DNA of 64,000 nucleotides, taken from the NCBI GenBank assembly GCA_018881555.1, contig JACAXG010000053.1, positions 1,203,895-1,267,894 on the forward strand, in the 5' to 3' direction. Each line of letters begins with the position of its first letter. The stretch's first letter is position 1. Source of the stretch: Amblyornis subalaris (lineage: Eukaryota > Chordata > Aves > Passeriformes > Ptilonorhynchidae). This document shows positions 46,001 to 59,052 of the stretch, in pieces. The notes below the pieces were generated by a model, which saw nothing but the letters and a program-made list of their open reading frames with translations, did no database searches and was not told where the DNA came from. The position numbers and the translations under genes were made by a program.

Positions 46001-49000
46001 AGAAAATGGAGGTGACTTGACCATGTTTGTACAAAGTGAAAGGGGACAAAGGGTGATCAGCTCTGTGGGAGAATGGTTTGCAGAAAGTGACAAATTTCTA
46101 AATAACATTTCCCACTGATGTTGCTCTGCTAGATGAAACCAGGTTTCTGAGCTAGAAGCAACATTTTCNGACGTGGTTGGACATTTATTATGCTCTTAGA
46201 GTAAGATGCAATTGAGGAGAATGAAAACTAAAGGGGAAACACAGGGAGGAATTTAGATTTGGCATAAGCCGCAGTAGGAAATTTAAATCTGTTTTTATGT
46301 CAGGGAAGGCTTCTGACCATAGCTGGAGGAATGGCAGGTGAGGAGGATCTGGAAACGAATTGTCAACCCGGCACAAATTTAGAAGTGCTTGTGACAAGAC
46401 AGAAGCCAGTCATTATTGAATTACTGCATGAATATAGATACCAATTTATTGGATCACACATGAAGAGCATGAAACCGTCGTGGCTAAAACAGCCTCAGAA
46501 CTCATTACCTATGGATGATTCCTGGAGCTGCAGCCCCCAGATGGAGAACTGCAACCAGGGACTGAATGATCAGTTAGCTTTGGATCAGAGGTATCTCAAT
46601 GGGAACAGTGAACCATCTGTCAGGAGAAATTGGGGAAGGACATGAAGTTGCATGTCCCAGAGAGAGGAAGGGGAGCTGGCAAGGCCCCTCAAAAGCTGCA
46701 GTGGAGTAGGGGAGAGCAGGGGAGAGTGAGCCCTGCAGACCCAGGCTGTAAGCATCAACTGGTACCAGGGTGGGTGAACAAAGGCTTCCTTCTCCTGGAA
46801 GCCTTTGCACACCAACAGGACACCCCTGGGCTTGCAGGGCTGACCAAGAGATCTTGCAGTGCTTTGCAGATTGAGGTGAGCTCAGGAAGCTGGGACTGCT
46901 CATCCTAAAGGATCTGGTAGTGCTTGCAGTAACCACAACACTACGTTGCTAATACTTATCGTGATTGTGTGCCACTGGGTTTATTAGAGTTATCCTCTGC
47001 CAATTGTCAGAGTCATTTCAATCACAGATTGTGAAATTTAAGGAAAACTAGTTGCTAAAACTTTATTAGCTATTGTTATGCTTTCATGTTGCATTCTATG
47101 CAAACTATTGGAATTGACTGCACATATCTTTCATATTTAAACATTTTTTGTTCCTTAAACAGCTATTAACTTTTCTCCCCCAATATCAACATTAAGAGGT
47201 GCTAAAATACAAATAGTGATTGAGGCAAGCATGACACAAACAGATAATTCAGTGCCTCAATGAGAACTAGAGTGGAAGAAATAAAAAAATGGGGAGTAAT
47301 AAGCCCATGTGGTTTTTTATTTTTAACTACAAAATGGGGTGACCCTATTTATAGGAAAAATAATTGTAATACTACAAAAATGATAGCACCCTTTGAACAG
47401 AATTGGATGTTGCAGGTGTTAAAAGATATAAGAGAATGGATTTAAACTTGAAAAACTTTAATGCCTTGCTAGGAAANTGTATGAATTGAATGTAAAGGAA
47501 TCAAACTCCTAAAAAGAGATTATGTTGTGAAAGTAGGAGAAAGGAGAGACAAAGCTGAGACTTGGGAAAATGCACCTTTTGCATGGAGCAATGGTGAAAA
47601 TTAGGAAGACATTTTTCTAGAGTGAGGGCATAGAAGCTATAGAAAGCTTAGTGGAAAGATCAAGTTTCATTAAGGTTCTTCTGTGCAGGTAGGATAACCT
47701 AAAGACATATAGAGAACAAAGAAATGTGCAGTAAATATGATTCAAAAGTTATAATGAAAAGTGAGGTAGGAAGAAGAAACAAGTTTGGAGGATGGTATAT
47801 ATCATATACCATAGTATCATAGGAAAGGAGAGATTCTGATGGACATGAACAGCAAACACAATGACAGTCGATGCAAACACGATGCTGTGTGTAGCAGTAT
47901 GCACACAACGGTCTTGAAATTGTTTGACTGCTCCTTGAACTGGGTGCCCTGTCTTGGTCTGCCTTGGTCTCATGGATCTGTCGGGGACATAGTAAGCACC
48001 AAGCTATCAGTTTGTCTCAACTGCCTTCTGTCTTCATCCAAAAAATTTATAATAACAATTAAAAAATCACCTAAGAAATATCCTTATCTAATCTATCATC
48101 AAAATNGAAAAGATGAGAATTAGTAGTTTGCTGGTGACCCTCATCTTTCTGAAAAGCAATTTGATACACTTGATGGGCCCAGAAAGTCTGCCTGACTTGG
48201 TCTGGCTGTAATGCAATCTAGTCTATAATATTCAGTTTCTACATAGACATGTTTTTGAACAGTTCGAGTGGAAAGAACATATTTGAATAATTTATAGGAG
48301 GCACATTTAAGTGTACAAAATATGCCACTATCTTCACTGTACAGATATGTTGAGATTACAGTGTGCACTTATCTTATTTTCCAGTCAACTTTCTAGAAAG
48401 GACATGGGATTCTGACTAAGCAAACGCAGTTAGTCAAGCTTGCTTTATTCCCTGTTCCTCCACTCTAGTCCACTGATCTTCTAACAGATTCTTAATTCAA
48501 CAGAGCACGTTTATTCTGGAAATCACCTCAGAGAATATATGATTGCCGAAATGTTTTTTTCCTGATATGAAAGTTAGACAAAAAGACGAGTGAATCAGCG
48601 TGGTAGCTGTTTACAAGAGATGATGGCAAAATCCATTTTGTGTAACAATTTTTCATCATAAACAGTATGTAATATCAGCATTTTACCAACCCTGCCATAA
48701 TGTTTTATTATAGGCTTTACAACTCCAATAGTTAAAGATGGTATGTACAAATTTATTTAAACCCAGCTATTTTACAGCATTTTCCATGGCCATTTTTTAT
48801 TGATTTTGCTGTTAGCAGTTATTAAAAAAAATAATAAAGTTGCAATATTTTCTTTTGTCAGAGTGGAAGCAATATGTGTTAGTGAAAGGGATTGAGTGCT
48901 TAATCCCCACATAGGGAGAGGAAAGGTTAATGGGAGCCAGAAAAACTTTCCCAGGAGCACAAGAATATGAACAGATAATGAAAGTATTACTGTCTACTTC

Positions 49001-49525
49001 CTTTGAGTTCTTTTAAAAGTAGACAGGGAAGAAAAAAGAACAGATGAAGTCCAGGAGTGGGTCTATGTTTCAAGATAGACTCAAAACTTGGGACATATCA
49101 GGAGAGGATTAGAAAATTACACTTGGGGAAGGCTGAAAATGTTCAGTTCCTGTTTAGTACTCCCTGGAGAGTAACTGTGCTAGGGGACCCCAGGAGCAGG
49201 ACAAGATTTACGGAAAGAAAATGACTAAAAGATACGTTAGAAATTCAAATCAGGGACTTCGACTTCAGCTTCCCTCATAAGCACAGGGGATTTGCTGTTC
49301 TGGAATAGGTATGTCTCATTCCTTCTTAAATGCTAATATATACACACAGACACACACACATATATATATGGCAAAATAAGGCAATTATCTGATATTTTGT
49401 CTTCTTTAGTGAGGTATCTTAGCCAGCAAAAACAGGTCTCTCTCTTTTCATTGCCCGGTAATTTATTGATACAAACAGCTCTTAAGAACTTTGGCTAAAA
49501 AAAAAAAAAAACAGTCCCCAAAATC
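43037..49525 (+). other. Intronic sequence without recognised genes
   Basis: AT-rich with a perfect hairpin at 44076 (separate entry). The stretch 46500-46915 is richer in GC, with several overlapping open frames but no recognisable product. A short mixed CA/TA run lies at about 49340-49370, and an A run (about 49496-49511) stands just left of the next CR1. Confidence 0.65.
44076..44104. other. Perfect 12-bp hairpin
   Basis: 'gaaacatacatg' (44076-44087) and its exact reverse complement 'catgtatgtttc' (44093-44104) enclose a 5-base loop 'tgcct'. The core 'atgtgcctcatg' recurs at 44113-44124. The stem is too short for a microRNA precursor as it stands. No terminator role is expected in a vertebrate intron. 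Confidence 0.9.
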
Positions 49526-50235
49526 TCATGGAATCATAGAAGTCCTGAGTTGCAAGGAACCCACAAGGATCAAGTCCAACTCCTGGCCCTACACAAGACG
49601 ACCCCAAGAATTACACCATGTACCTAAGAGCANTGTCCATATGCTTCTTGAACTCTGTCAGGCTGGTTCTGTGACAACTTCCCTGGGGAGCATGTTCAGT
49701 GCTCAACCACTCTCTGGGTAAAGAACCTTTTCTTGATATCCAACCTAAACCTCCCCTGACTCAGCTTCAGACTATTCCCTAGGGTTCTGCCATGGGTCAC
49801 AGAGAGATCAGTGCCTGCCCCTCCTCTTCCCCTTACGAAGAACTTGTAGCGGCAGTGAGTCAGTGAGATCTCCCCTCAGTCTCCTCCAGGCTGAACAGAC
49901 CAAGTGCCCTCAGCCTCTCCTCACCACCTCCTTTGGACCCTCTCTAACAGCTTAATGTCTTTTTGTATTGTGGTGCCCAAAACTGCCCCCAGGACTCGAG
50001 GTGAGGCTGCCCCAGAGCAGAGCGGGACAATCTCCTCCCATGCCCTGCTGGGGATGCTATGCCTGATGCCCCCCAGGACAGGGTTGGCCCTCCTGGCTGC
50101 CAGGGCACTGCTGACTCGTGTTCAACTTGCCATCCACCAGGACCTCCAGGTCCCTTTCATGTGACTACTCTGCAGCATCCCATTTGTATGTACATTCAGA
50201 ACTTCCCTGTCCCAGATGCAGAATCTGTCACCTGA
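49526..50235 (-). mobile_element. CR1 LINE, 3' portion, antisense to the host gene
   Basis: On the plus strand it opens with 'tcatggaatcatagaa', the reverse complement of the CR1 tail. It continues with antisense CR1 wording: 'ggatcaagtccaactcctgg', 'cctcccctgactcagcttca', 'cctccaggctgaacagacca', 'agcctctcctcaccacctcc', 'tggccctcctggctgccagg', 'aggacctccaggtccctttc', and ends near 'cccagatgcagaatc'. About 710 bases of ORF2 end and 3' UTR, 5'-truncated. This is the best preserved CR1 fragment here apart from the one at 39460. The open frames inside it are not genes. Confidence 0.9.
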
Positions 50236-53200
50236 GACAGGGCAACCCTGGATGTTCCTAAAAATCCAGCAATGAACTGTACGAGGAACAGCATGGATTT
50301 TTGCCCTGGCAGACCTGGGTAGAGTCATATAAGGTGGGATTTAAAGTCCTGCATGTTTCATCTGTGGTTGGTTCTTGGAGGTTTTTGTCCCCCCACTCCA
50401 AGAAAAAACCAAAACCAAACTCAAATCAACATCTTCGTTTTTCCAGTATTTTTGTAATTCTGTCTCTTTCTGGCTTTCACCAGAAGAACCAAAATGGAAA
50501 GATGAATTCTTCCCAGAAAGCCTACTAGAATTTGTCACATTATGCCTTTGGTGTGAGCCTTTGCTGGGATCTCCCAAATTCTCTCACACTCACACCCTCA
50601 CACCCACACAGGGCAGCACTAAAACACCCTGCCAGCTCAAGCTTCATCCAGGCTATATATATTGTGGTCTTTTAGAGTATCATGCTATTGAATAATTCAT
50701 TATTCAGTGGTGGTACACAGTGAATGTTGTTGTCTTTCAAGATCCTTTTAGTTATTTGCAAGTTATTTTCAAGTCCCCTTTAAAAATACATCTCCTAAAC
50801 AGAGCATGAACCCATATAAATTTCATTTGGGTTTCGGTATTCAGCACTAAAGCACCGTGTTATTCTTTCACTCTCTCTAGCAGTCATATTTGGAGTGTAA
50901 GCATCCTGTCAAAGAGAAAACGTCTGATGGCGGATGAACTATTGTAACCTTGAATGGAGGCTTTAAAGTTACATTTTTAATGTTCTTAAGGCAGACTGAA
51001 GGCAAGGATGCTATGTTTTTTTTCCAGAACAATTTCTGTACAACGTTTTGGTAAGCCACTGTCTCAAGAAGAAAATTTGCAATATATGCAGATTTTTTGC
51101 GAGTTTTTAATGAGGATGGCTGTATCTCTGGATACCTATTCCTAAATGCACATATAAAAGCATATTTTCATGAAATCNCATTGGAACTGATGTTGTTACT
51201 TAGAATTTTTTCTATCTTATAAAATATTTAGTTTCTTCCATCCTTGGGTTTTGAATGTATTGTGCAGCCTAATGTCTGAATAACTTATTAAATCATTTGT
51301 TAAATAATGAGCCTTGAAAATTCTGAAGGAGTCATGAGTACTGCAGTCAATGAAAGACTTTATTCTTTAGACTATGAACGAGAAAACCAACTAAATAATG
51401 TTACTTCTCAGTTCCCCTGCCCCCACTTCCATTGCAGCTTTACACATCTGCTCTNGGCTGAGTGCTTTATTTAACTCAGTCAGGAAACTGCAAAAAAAGC
51501 TCATCCAGGTTCATAAAGTTTGAAGGATAGTTTCTACTAGACTTGAAGTCTTAAAAGGTACATTTGAATATTCATTCCATTTTTACGAAGCTGAGTGTAT
51601 AGTTTTCCATACCTTATAAGTACACTTATATTTAAATGGTTGAAATTAACATCAAGCATAAACATTTAATAATTTTCAAAAATACTTCTTTATTTGTAAA
51701 AGATAGTTATCATTGCTTTTGTGATTTTCCCATGAACAGATGCACAACACTTGTAAAGAATTTAGGTTAAAATTTGTAGCTGGCTGCAACAATCTTCAGA
51801 AACTGTAGCAAGAAAAGTTTTGTTGNGTGCCTCTAACACTGTGATTCTTGAGATGTCAGAGATGATCACTTGAATAGATTCAATTTGGAACAAGTTGTAA
51901 GCAGTCACTTCTGTAACAATACAGCTTGTAATGAGATAAGATCAAGACACATTTGCATTTTGGCATAAATTATTTATTATATATAGTCAATATGAACAAA
52001 TAAAATCTAGTCCACATTATTCCCCAAATGACAAACTAAGATGATTTCATTTATTTTAAATAAGCTCTCTCAAATCATAATAATTTGGTGATATTTGGTG
52101 CTACTAATAATCAGAGCTAGTGACAGCAAGGATACAGAATAATTAAGCCAATGCAAATAATTACATTTTAAAACTTGAAGTCTAAACATACATTGCAGGA
52201 CATAACTGTGTGTCAAACACCATCTTTCAGTAGCTTTTGGAAATATTTCACTGTTTTGAAATAGTACTTTCAAGTACCTTTTTCCTATTGAATGTGTTTA
52301 TTCCTGCTCATATTTTCAATGGTGCACTAGAGTGCATGAAACCTGTCTGTGCATTGTCCAGCACAAGTATTACAACGAACTCAAAGCAGAATAATTTAAA
52401 ACGCTAAAATCATTGACAGTCTGATACAGGTCTGATGGGGGCTGTGGACNGTCACTGCCACTCTGAATAGGAGCATGGTGAAAGCCAAAGACAGGGCTGC
52501 TGGGAAAGTGAGCTGGAGATAAGGGGAGAAATGCTGCTAGTCAGCACAATGTTGTATACTGGGGTTTTTTCAGATGTTTTCTTTTAAAAGTTAGAGGTTT
52601 TGCCCTTTTATCTCATGTATGGCTTGTCTTAAACTTGTCTGCATCAGTCCAGTAGTTTTATTTATGTATTCAGAAAACTATTTGGATTTTGGGAGCTGAT
52701 GCTATGTGTGAGTTATAACAGTCATGCCTTTAGTGCAGTGCTTATTGGACAGGCAGTCAGTGCCATTTCAAAATATCACACTCGATAAATCTCTTTTTCT
52801 TCCTGTTCAACACAATGGACTATTCAAGACCTGTAAACCCAGAGTAGAATACACTTAGCAGCTTCAAAATGACTGCTGGATTAACCTCAGGGGTTTAGAT
52901 GAGATGGACAGAAGATTTAGACACTACAGTAAAACAGTCTCTCTGGAAATAAGGGAAAGTGGTTTGAAGTATTATATGCTGGCTTTTAGATCTGTATTAC
53001 TTATTAGTTTGCTGGATGCCTATATTATCCACTATGCACAAAAAAGCTTTAATGACTACAGATGTAGTGAAAAAANTTTAAAATAATATTAAAACTTTTT
53101 TGATTTTTTTTTAATTTACAAAAATGTTATGTTTGCAATGAACTGTGGACACTCATTAATATGTTCTGAGGTTCAAAAATATTACAATTAAAGGAGCGGG

Positions 53201-54189
53201 TTCAGGAGAAATTCTCTCTAAAACTATGTTTCACATGTTATAGAGTGATATTTCTTCTACATTTTTCAACTATCCATCATCTGNATCTCCCATTTAAATA
53301 GCTGTTATTTACAAACAACTGTAATCTGTTTCTATTTATTCTGTTTTTTTGTTGTGTAATGATTTGTATATTATTGTCTGCTTTTTTCTCAAATTAACTC
53401 TTAAATTTAGTGAGTTTTATAAACAAACATATCACTGCAATATTATTACACAACAAACACAGTGAATTCAAATTATTTAGTTTATTTTGATGAAATGTAA
53501 GGCTAGACGAAATTATAGTAAAGTTATTTGCTTGGTTTTTGAATATAAAATAGAAAATCAGACATTGATAATTCACTAAGCATGCACTGAACTAAAAGTG
53601 TCATGCAAATACAAATTTCAAAATAGATTTCTATATTTAGACTACAGTACCCTAAAAGCTTTCATAGCTTTTTATGGTTTGTATAGGTGTGAAGAAGAAG
53701 AGCCANTTATCAGCTCCATTGCAAAATAAATTGCCATTACTGTTTTTGTGCTAGGGTTATTGAACAGTATCTGATCAAGCAGNAACCTGGAAATCTGGGA
53801 CATCATACAGAATTACGACAAAAATGTCCAAAGCATCTTAGTCCAAGGAANACAAAAAAGGAATTCTAATATCACCTACCTGGTTTAAATGCTACACTGA
53901 TGAGGAAAAGCTTAAAATAAACCCTTGAGGAGCTGTGAGCTTAAGTGGTTTTCCAACCAATAAACAAGAATTCACACGTTACATTGCACATGTTAATGCA
54001 CACCAGCTGTAAAAGCTGTAAATGGTCACTGATAGACCTATGGGATCAGAATAGGACTAATTGTAATTACTGCTCCTGTTATTTTTGTTCAACTACATTC
54101 ATATATAAGCTACACATTGATTATTTTCACGGTAATGTAAATACATTGAGGAAAATGCATGTAAATACATGCGCTGTAAATACATTTAC
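50236..54189 (+). other. Intronic sequence without recognised genes
   Basis: AT-rich after about 50700. The first 450 bases next to the CR1 are more balanced and may include further unrecognised repeat. No recognisable product in any open frame. Confidence 0.65.
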
Positions 54190-54640
54190 CCTCCAGAGGA
54201 GGGCCACCGAGATAATTAGACGTATGGAGCACCTCTCCCCTGAGGAAAAGCTGGGAGAATTTGGATTGTTCAGCCTGGAAGAGAGAAGGCTTAGGGGTGA
54301 CCTAATTGTGGCCTTCCAGTAGCTGAAGGGAGCCTACAGGAAAGATGGAGAAAGACTTTTTACAAGGGCCTGGAGTGACAGGACAAGGAGAATGGCTTCA
54401 AAGTGAAAGAGAGTAGGATTAGATCAGAGATTAGGAATAAATTCTTTACTGTGAAGATGGTGAGGCCCTGGCACAGGTTGCCCGGAGAAGCTGTGGATGC
54501 CCCATCCCTGGAAGCGTCCAAGGCCAGGTTGGATGGGGCTCTGAGTAACCTGGTCTAGGGAAACGTGTCCCTGTCCACAGCAGTGGGGTTGGAACACGAT
54601 GATCTTTATGGTCTGTTTCAACCCATTCAATGATTCTATA
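54190..54640 (+). mobile_element. CR1 LINE, 3' fragment with ORF2 C-terminus
   Basis: Begins 'ctccagaggagggccaccga' and encodes the CR1 ORF2 tail in one frame ([23 protein letters not shown] is spread over about 54223-54291, broken soon after at 54320). It continues with 'ctggcacaggttgcccggag', 'tggatgccccatccctggaa' and 'ggttggatggggctctgagt', and ends with 'ttcaacccattcaatgattc' and 'tata'. Subfamily wording differs from the copies at 33691 and 39460, so at least three CR1 lineages are represented. Same orientation as the host gene. Confidence 0.9.
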
Positions 54641-57600
54641 AATATATCTGTAGTGTCTAAGACTATGTTTGATGTTATTAATCTACCAAAATTTAGACAA
54701 ACTATTCAGACTGGAAGTTGTTATGGAATATTGAATTATATTTCAGGTATGTACCAGCAAATTGAGAATTCCCATCCACATAAATCCAGATTTTTCTGTT
54801 AAAAAAAGGTTTAAATGGGACCATGATTTACATAAACCCCTCATTTACCATTTAAACAGAAATTAATCTATTATAAATGAACGCACTCAAACACCAATTG
54901 TCTGCCACATGTAATTGTTATATATAACACTTCAATTTAGCTTTTCTCTTTTTTTTCTGTGAAGATACTTTCACCAGAAACACTTGAAAATGCACTTAAA
55001 TTATCTCTCATAGTACCATTTATCCCCTTTTCTGAATTCCAGGCACAGCATCAGTCTGGAAGTACAACACACTTTCCCCTAAGTCATCCCCTGCATACAA
55101 ATTGTTTTTCCTAAGCTAATTTAGATGAGTGTGCTTCTATTTAACACACATTTCTTCAAGGCTACATTAATTGCAAACACTTCCTTAAATATAAAAATGG
55201 CTTTAGTCTTTGCTGAATCTCTCTCTGGTCTTATCTATTACACTGCAGATTTTCCCCCAAGCCGATATTTGACTTGGGCCTCTGACTAAATTCCTACTAG
55301 GACTCACCTGTCCTATATATTTACATCACGTATGCTTGCCAGATTCTTGGGTTTTATACAAAAGAATGACTTATAGGAATTACATGAAGAATTAATTAAA
55401 AAATCACAAGGAGCTTGTAATGTACCCTTCAGAAAATGTTGACAGGACCCCCAAATACTTGTATACAGCACTAATCAGAGAGTTGGCTGTTTGGCACTAA
55501 CACTCTTTTAGAAATGTATCCCTCTGAATATCTAGTAGCTAATTTCTTCTTTTTGTCCTTTTCATATTTAAAATGCATATGTTATTAAGGAAACAAACTA
55601 CTGGCATCTGATATTCATATACTAGTATCCATATTTGCAATGCCAAATTTTGCCAAAATTTGTGATAAAAGAAATAACCACTACCATTGATACAACAGTT
55701 TTATCTCTGTATTTTGCTATGTGTCTTGTGCTTGCCTCTTTTCTCCCAAAATTCTGTACGGAAATTAAAGTTATTACATTTTTATTTATCTNGAATGAAA
55801 CAAAAGTGACAGTTGATTGCAAAAAATAATTGCAGAACCCACACCCAGACTTTATATTAATCTAAACAGTTTGTATTTGCAGTCTTTATTACATCCCATT
55901 GCCAGTACTTACATTGAATCATATCGTGTNGCTTAATTGTCTAAGGAATTAAATAAAAATATTCTCAGATTTGCACNATATTTCTGAATTTGTGTAAAAA
56001 TTGCATCCTTATTAGTTACGATGTGAGTGCATTTTAGTATAGCATGGATTATAAATGGGCCAACAATCAGAAGAATAACATCCTCTTTGGACATGGAGAT
56101 GTGACTATACAATGCACAGAAAGAGATGTAAAAGTCAGCATAGAGATAAAATCAATTTTTAATGAGAAGTTAACATTTATTTAGTTTTCTGTTGTTGTTG
56201 NTATTATTAATAAAACTAAATTTCTTTTNAATTATTTCCTTTTACTTGACATTCTATTGTGNGTGCACTGTTGGCTGATTTAATGACTCATGAAACTCTT
56301 CAAATTGGAAACAGGCATATTATAGCAAAAAACAACTTCAGTAAATCGTTAAAACATGGCCCATTTGTGTTTATGGTTAATGTGTTTGCACAACAAGAAC
56401 ACAGTATCAATATAAATAAAGATACTAAAGCTATAAGACTTCTTTTCTTGGATAAATGTTTCCGTAGATTTAAATCCTCACAATGAAAATCCAGAAAGTT
56501 TTATCTACAGAAAAATAGAGAGGATGAAATATTTGCTTTAATTCTCAGTAGCATAATATTTTCAAAAAGTCAGGTTAAAGGACCAGTGTGAAAGATAAGC
56601 TTAGATTTTTTATTTATCAGGCGAGTGACAGTGCATGGGTGTGTATTTTCACTTCTGTATAAAAAATCTGGAGAGCTACTGGTGCCTTTACTGTGATCCC
56701 TGCTGCAGACTGGGCAGAGGAAGGAGCCAAGCCTCAGCCGAGGCTGCCACCAGCACAGTCTGGGGCCATGGGAAGCAAGACATCCCCCACTCAGGTGGTG
56801 GAGGAATTTCCTTGAACTGAGGCCGGGAAATACAGGGCTTTCTGCCATGCAGGAAGGCACAGAAGGATAAAAACTGCCTGTTGCAGCTCTGTCCTCTCTA
56901 ATGACTTTAAGTTTTTCATTGAAAAAAGATAAAGCTTCTAGTGTTAATCTAATAAAACAAAGCACTTTTGAGTCTAAAAGTGGAGGAGCTAAAGAGGAAT
57001 GTGTGGATGTATTTTTTTGGAGCTTCATGTGTTTGGGTCTAGTCATTTACTGCAAGCTTTTTTGTTTATTATTAAAATGTTTTAGTTAAGACAGACATAA
57101 TTCTCACCATTANGTTTTTTAATTGAAATGTTTTCAAATTTGCTGGTTGTACTTTTTTATAAATGGCTGCGTCATTACATTTGTACTGGTGGCACATGTA
57201 ATTAAAAATTATGTTCTCTGTCTGATAAATATGTGAACTTATGTTTCCACCAACTTAGTGTTGTTTCCACATGATTTCTGAACCTCCAGTTCAGAAGGGA
57301 TGTAGATTAGAAGTCTAGCATATATAAAATTGATTTTGGCAAGTAGTCAATTTTTAATACTTCTTTTAATTGGCAGAGACTATTTTATATAAGAGCAGTG
57401 TCAAGGGAAATAAAGTGAGTCTAAGGTCTATCAAAACACTGAATTCCTGGATATGTGTGAATTTTTGACAGGAAAGAATAAAAATTAGATTTTTTAGGGT
57501 GTTTTCTGTTTTTTTTTTAATACTTTAAATGAGGCTTTCATTTCTTAATATGTGGAGAACATAATTTTATTTCAAGTGGAAAGAAATGCAATGAAATATT

Positions 57601-58345
57601 CTGCCCTGTGTTNTGCAAGAGGTCAGATTATATTATGNAAAGTTCTGCTGTCTGGATTTATAATACAAATATCTTTAGCCTATAAAATTAGCTTTATTAG
57701 TTCATTGTTTGATCATGTCAGAGAAGATGAATCTTCATAGATTTTATTCTTTGTGAAGAATTTGAAANGACTGTTGCATTTTTGAAACATTAAATTTTCA
57801 GTTCTGGAAGTTGTCCTAATCAGAGTCCTCCTTGTCCACCTTAGCAACAGAAATGTCATTCTGCACTGTCTCTGAAATACNAAGGTTGCCCTCTGCACTC
57901 ATGGGGCTTCGTGTGGGTCAGCAGTTTGATTACTATGGGAGAAAGCAGCAGAAGATTACCAGGGAGAGATGATAGGCAACTGCTACAGATGGCTTTAGAG
58001 ATCAGAACAGATAGATTGAGCTGATCTCTCAATTCATCTGAGAGAAAACAGGCACATGTGTTCTCACGGTTGCTAGGCAGATGGCCTTTTGCATTTCATG
58101 CTAATTAGGGCTGTTTTTCTAGATNGGTGCTTTTGTACCTGAGCGGGGATAACCAAGACTTATGGAACGAAATGCATGGTCTGCTCAAACTTTGATATGA
58201 GAAGGCGTGAGGTCTTGACCAGGCCTGGGCTGTTGGTATCTGAGTAGCCTTTACTAGTGCAGAATCAAGAAGGAAAACCCTCAACTTAACCTGAAGATGT
58301 CAAAGGGCAGGTGCAACCATAACTGTCTTTGAAAGTTAGTCCATC
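54641..58345 (+). other. Intronic sequence without recognised genes
   Basis: AT-rich, with a GC-rich stretch at about 56660-56890 whose open frames (up to 158 codons on the minus strand, 56570-57046) show no domain I recognise. No transposon seen before the LTR. Confidence 0.65.
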
Positions 58346-58574
58346 ACCACTGTGCTGGTTTGACTGTAAACCAGCAGGGGAAATTAATCCCACATAAAAT
58401 ACCTGGAGAGATTTTAGGTCAAAATTACAATTTTAATAAAAAACGTTAAAAGAAATGCAGTAATACAGAAACACGGGCTTAAATGAACCGACAGAGTCAC
58501 GGTACAACCTGACACCCTGTTGACCAGGGTGGTAGCTGTGCAGTCCAGTTAGGCACTGGTCCTACAGAAAGGCC

Positions 58575-58789
58575 TGGTAGTCCAGTCCTGGTAGCCCAGT
58601 CCAGTAAAGCAGTGAAGTGGAGTCAAGTGGAGTGGAGTTCAGTTGAGTCCAGTCCCAAGGAGTGGAGTGGAGTAGCTGAGTCCAATTCTGAGGAGTGGAG
58701 TCGAGTGGAGTCCAGTCGAGTCAAGCCAAGAATCGAGCTGANAGTCAAATTGAGAGTCGAGTTGAGACTGGAGTCTTGTCGAGTCGAGG
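58575..58789 (-). repeat. GAGTC/AGTCC-rich imperfect array in the LTR R region
   Basis: Many copies of 5-6 base words (gagtc, agtgg, agtcc, gagtt) in loose tandem, for example 'gagtggagtcgagtggagtc'. It falls between the inferred start site and the poly(A) signal, so it would be transcribed in R. Because GAGTC and its complement GACTC differ only in the middle base, neighbouring copies could pair into hairpins. Confidence 0.8.
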
Positions 58790-58813
58790 TGTTTTCTCCC
58801 ATCCTAAACCCTT

Positions 58814-58896
58814 CTTTTATGCTGTTTCTTGGCTGGCACCTCCCCCAGAGGCGGGGACTTTCACAATGGAAGAGGATTTTCCCGATGCTCTATTGG
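58814..58896 (-). promoter_or_regulatory. LTR core promoter (CCAAT, GC box, TATA-like)
   Basis: On the minus strand: CCAAT at 58892-58896, a GC-rich box (plus 'gaggcggggact', about 58848-58859) and CATAAAAG at 58814-58821, about 70 bases after CCAAT. Transcription would start about 25-30 bases further on, near 58785-58790, and run antisense to IL1RAPL1. Whether it is active cannot be told from sequence. Confidence 0.55.
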
Positions 58897-58987
58897 TTGC
58901 TTCAGTAATGAGCTCGGATGGTCCCCGGGGTCCTCCGATGATCCCCGTGGTTCTCCAACACTCCAAGATCAGGCTATATATTGGGCT

Positions 58988-59052
58988 ATAATCAAGCTGG
59001 GTGGTGCTAATGGGCCATTAGNNGAAATCAGATAATCAAGATGGGTGGTGCT
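58988..59052 (-). repeat. Two 21-bp direct repeats in the LTR U3
   Basis: 'ataatcaag', one variable base (c or a), then 'tgggtggtgct' at 58988-59008 and again at 59032-59052, with one mismatch and a period of 44. The pair sits upstream of the CCAAT box in LTR orientation, where duplicated enhancers are common. Two undetermined bases (59022-59023) lie between them, so an assembly effect is possible. Confidence 0.7.

Noticed and set aside
46331..46645. 104-codon plus-strand frame and overlapping minus-strand frame in a GC-richer stretch
   Set aside because: No recognisable domain, no clear splice sites, and several frames open at once.
56570..57046. 158-codon minus-strand open frame
   Set aside because: No domain or family similarity recognised, open mainly through a GC-rich stretch, and overlapping frames are also open; treated as chance.
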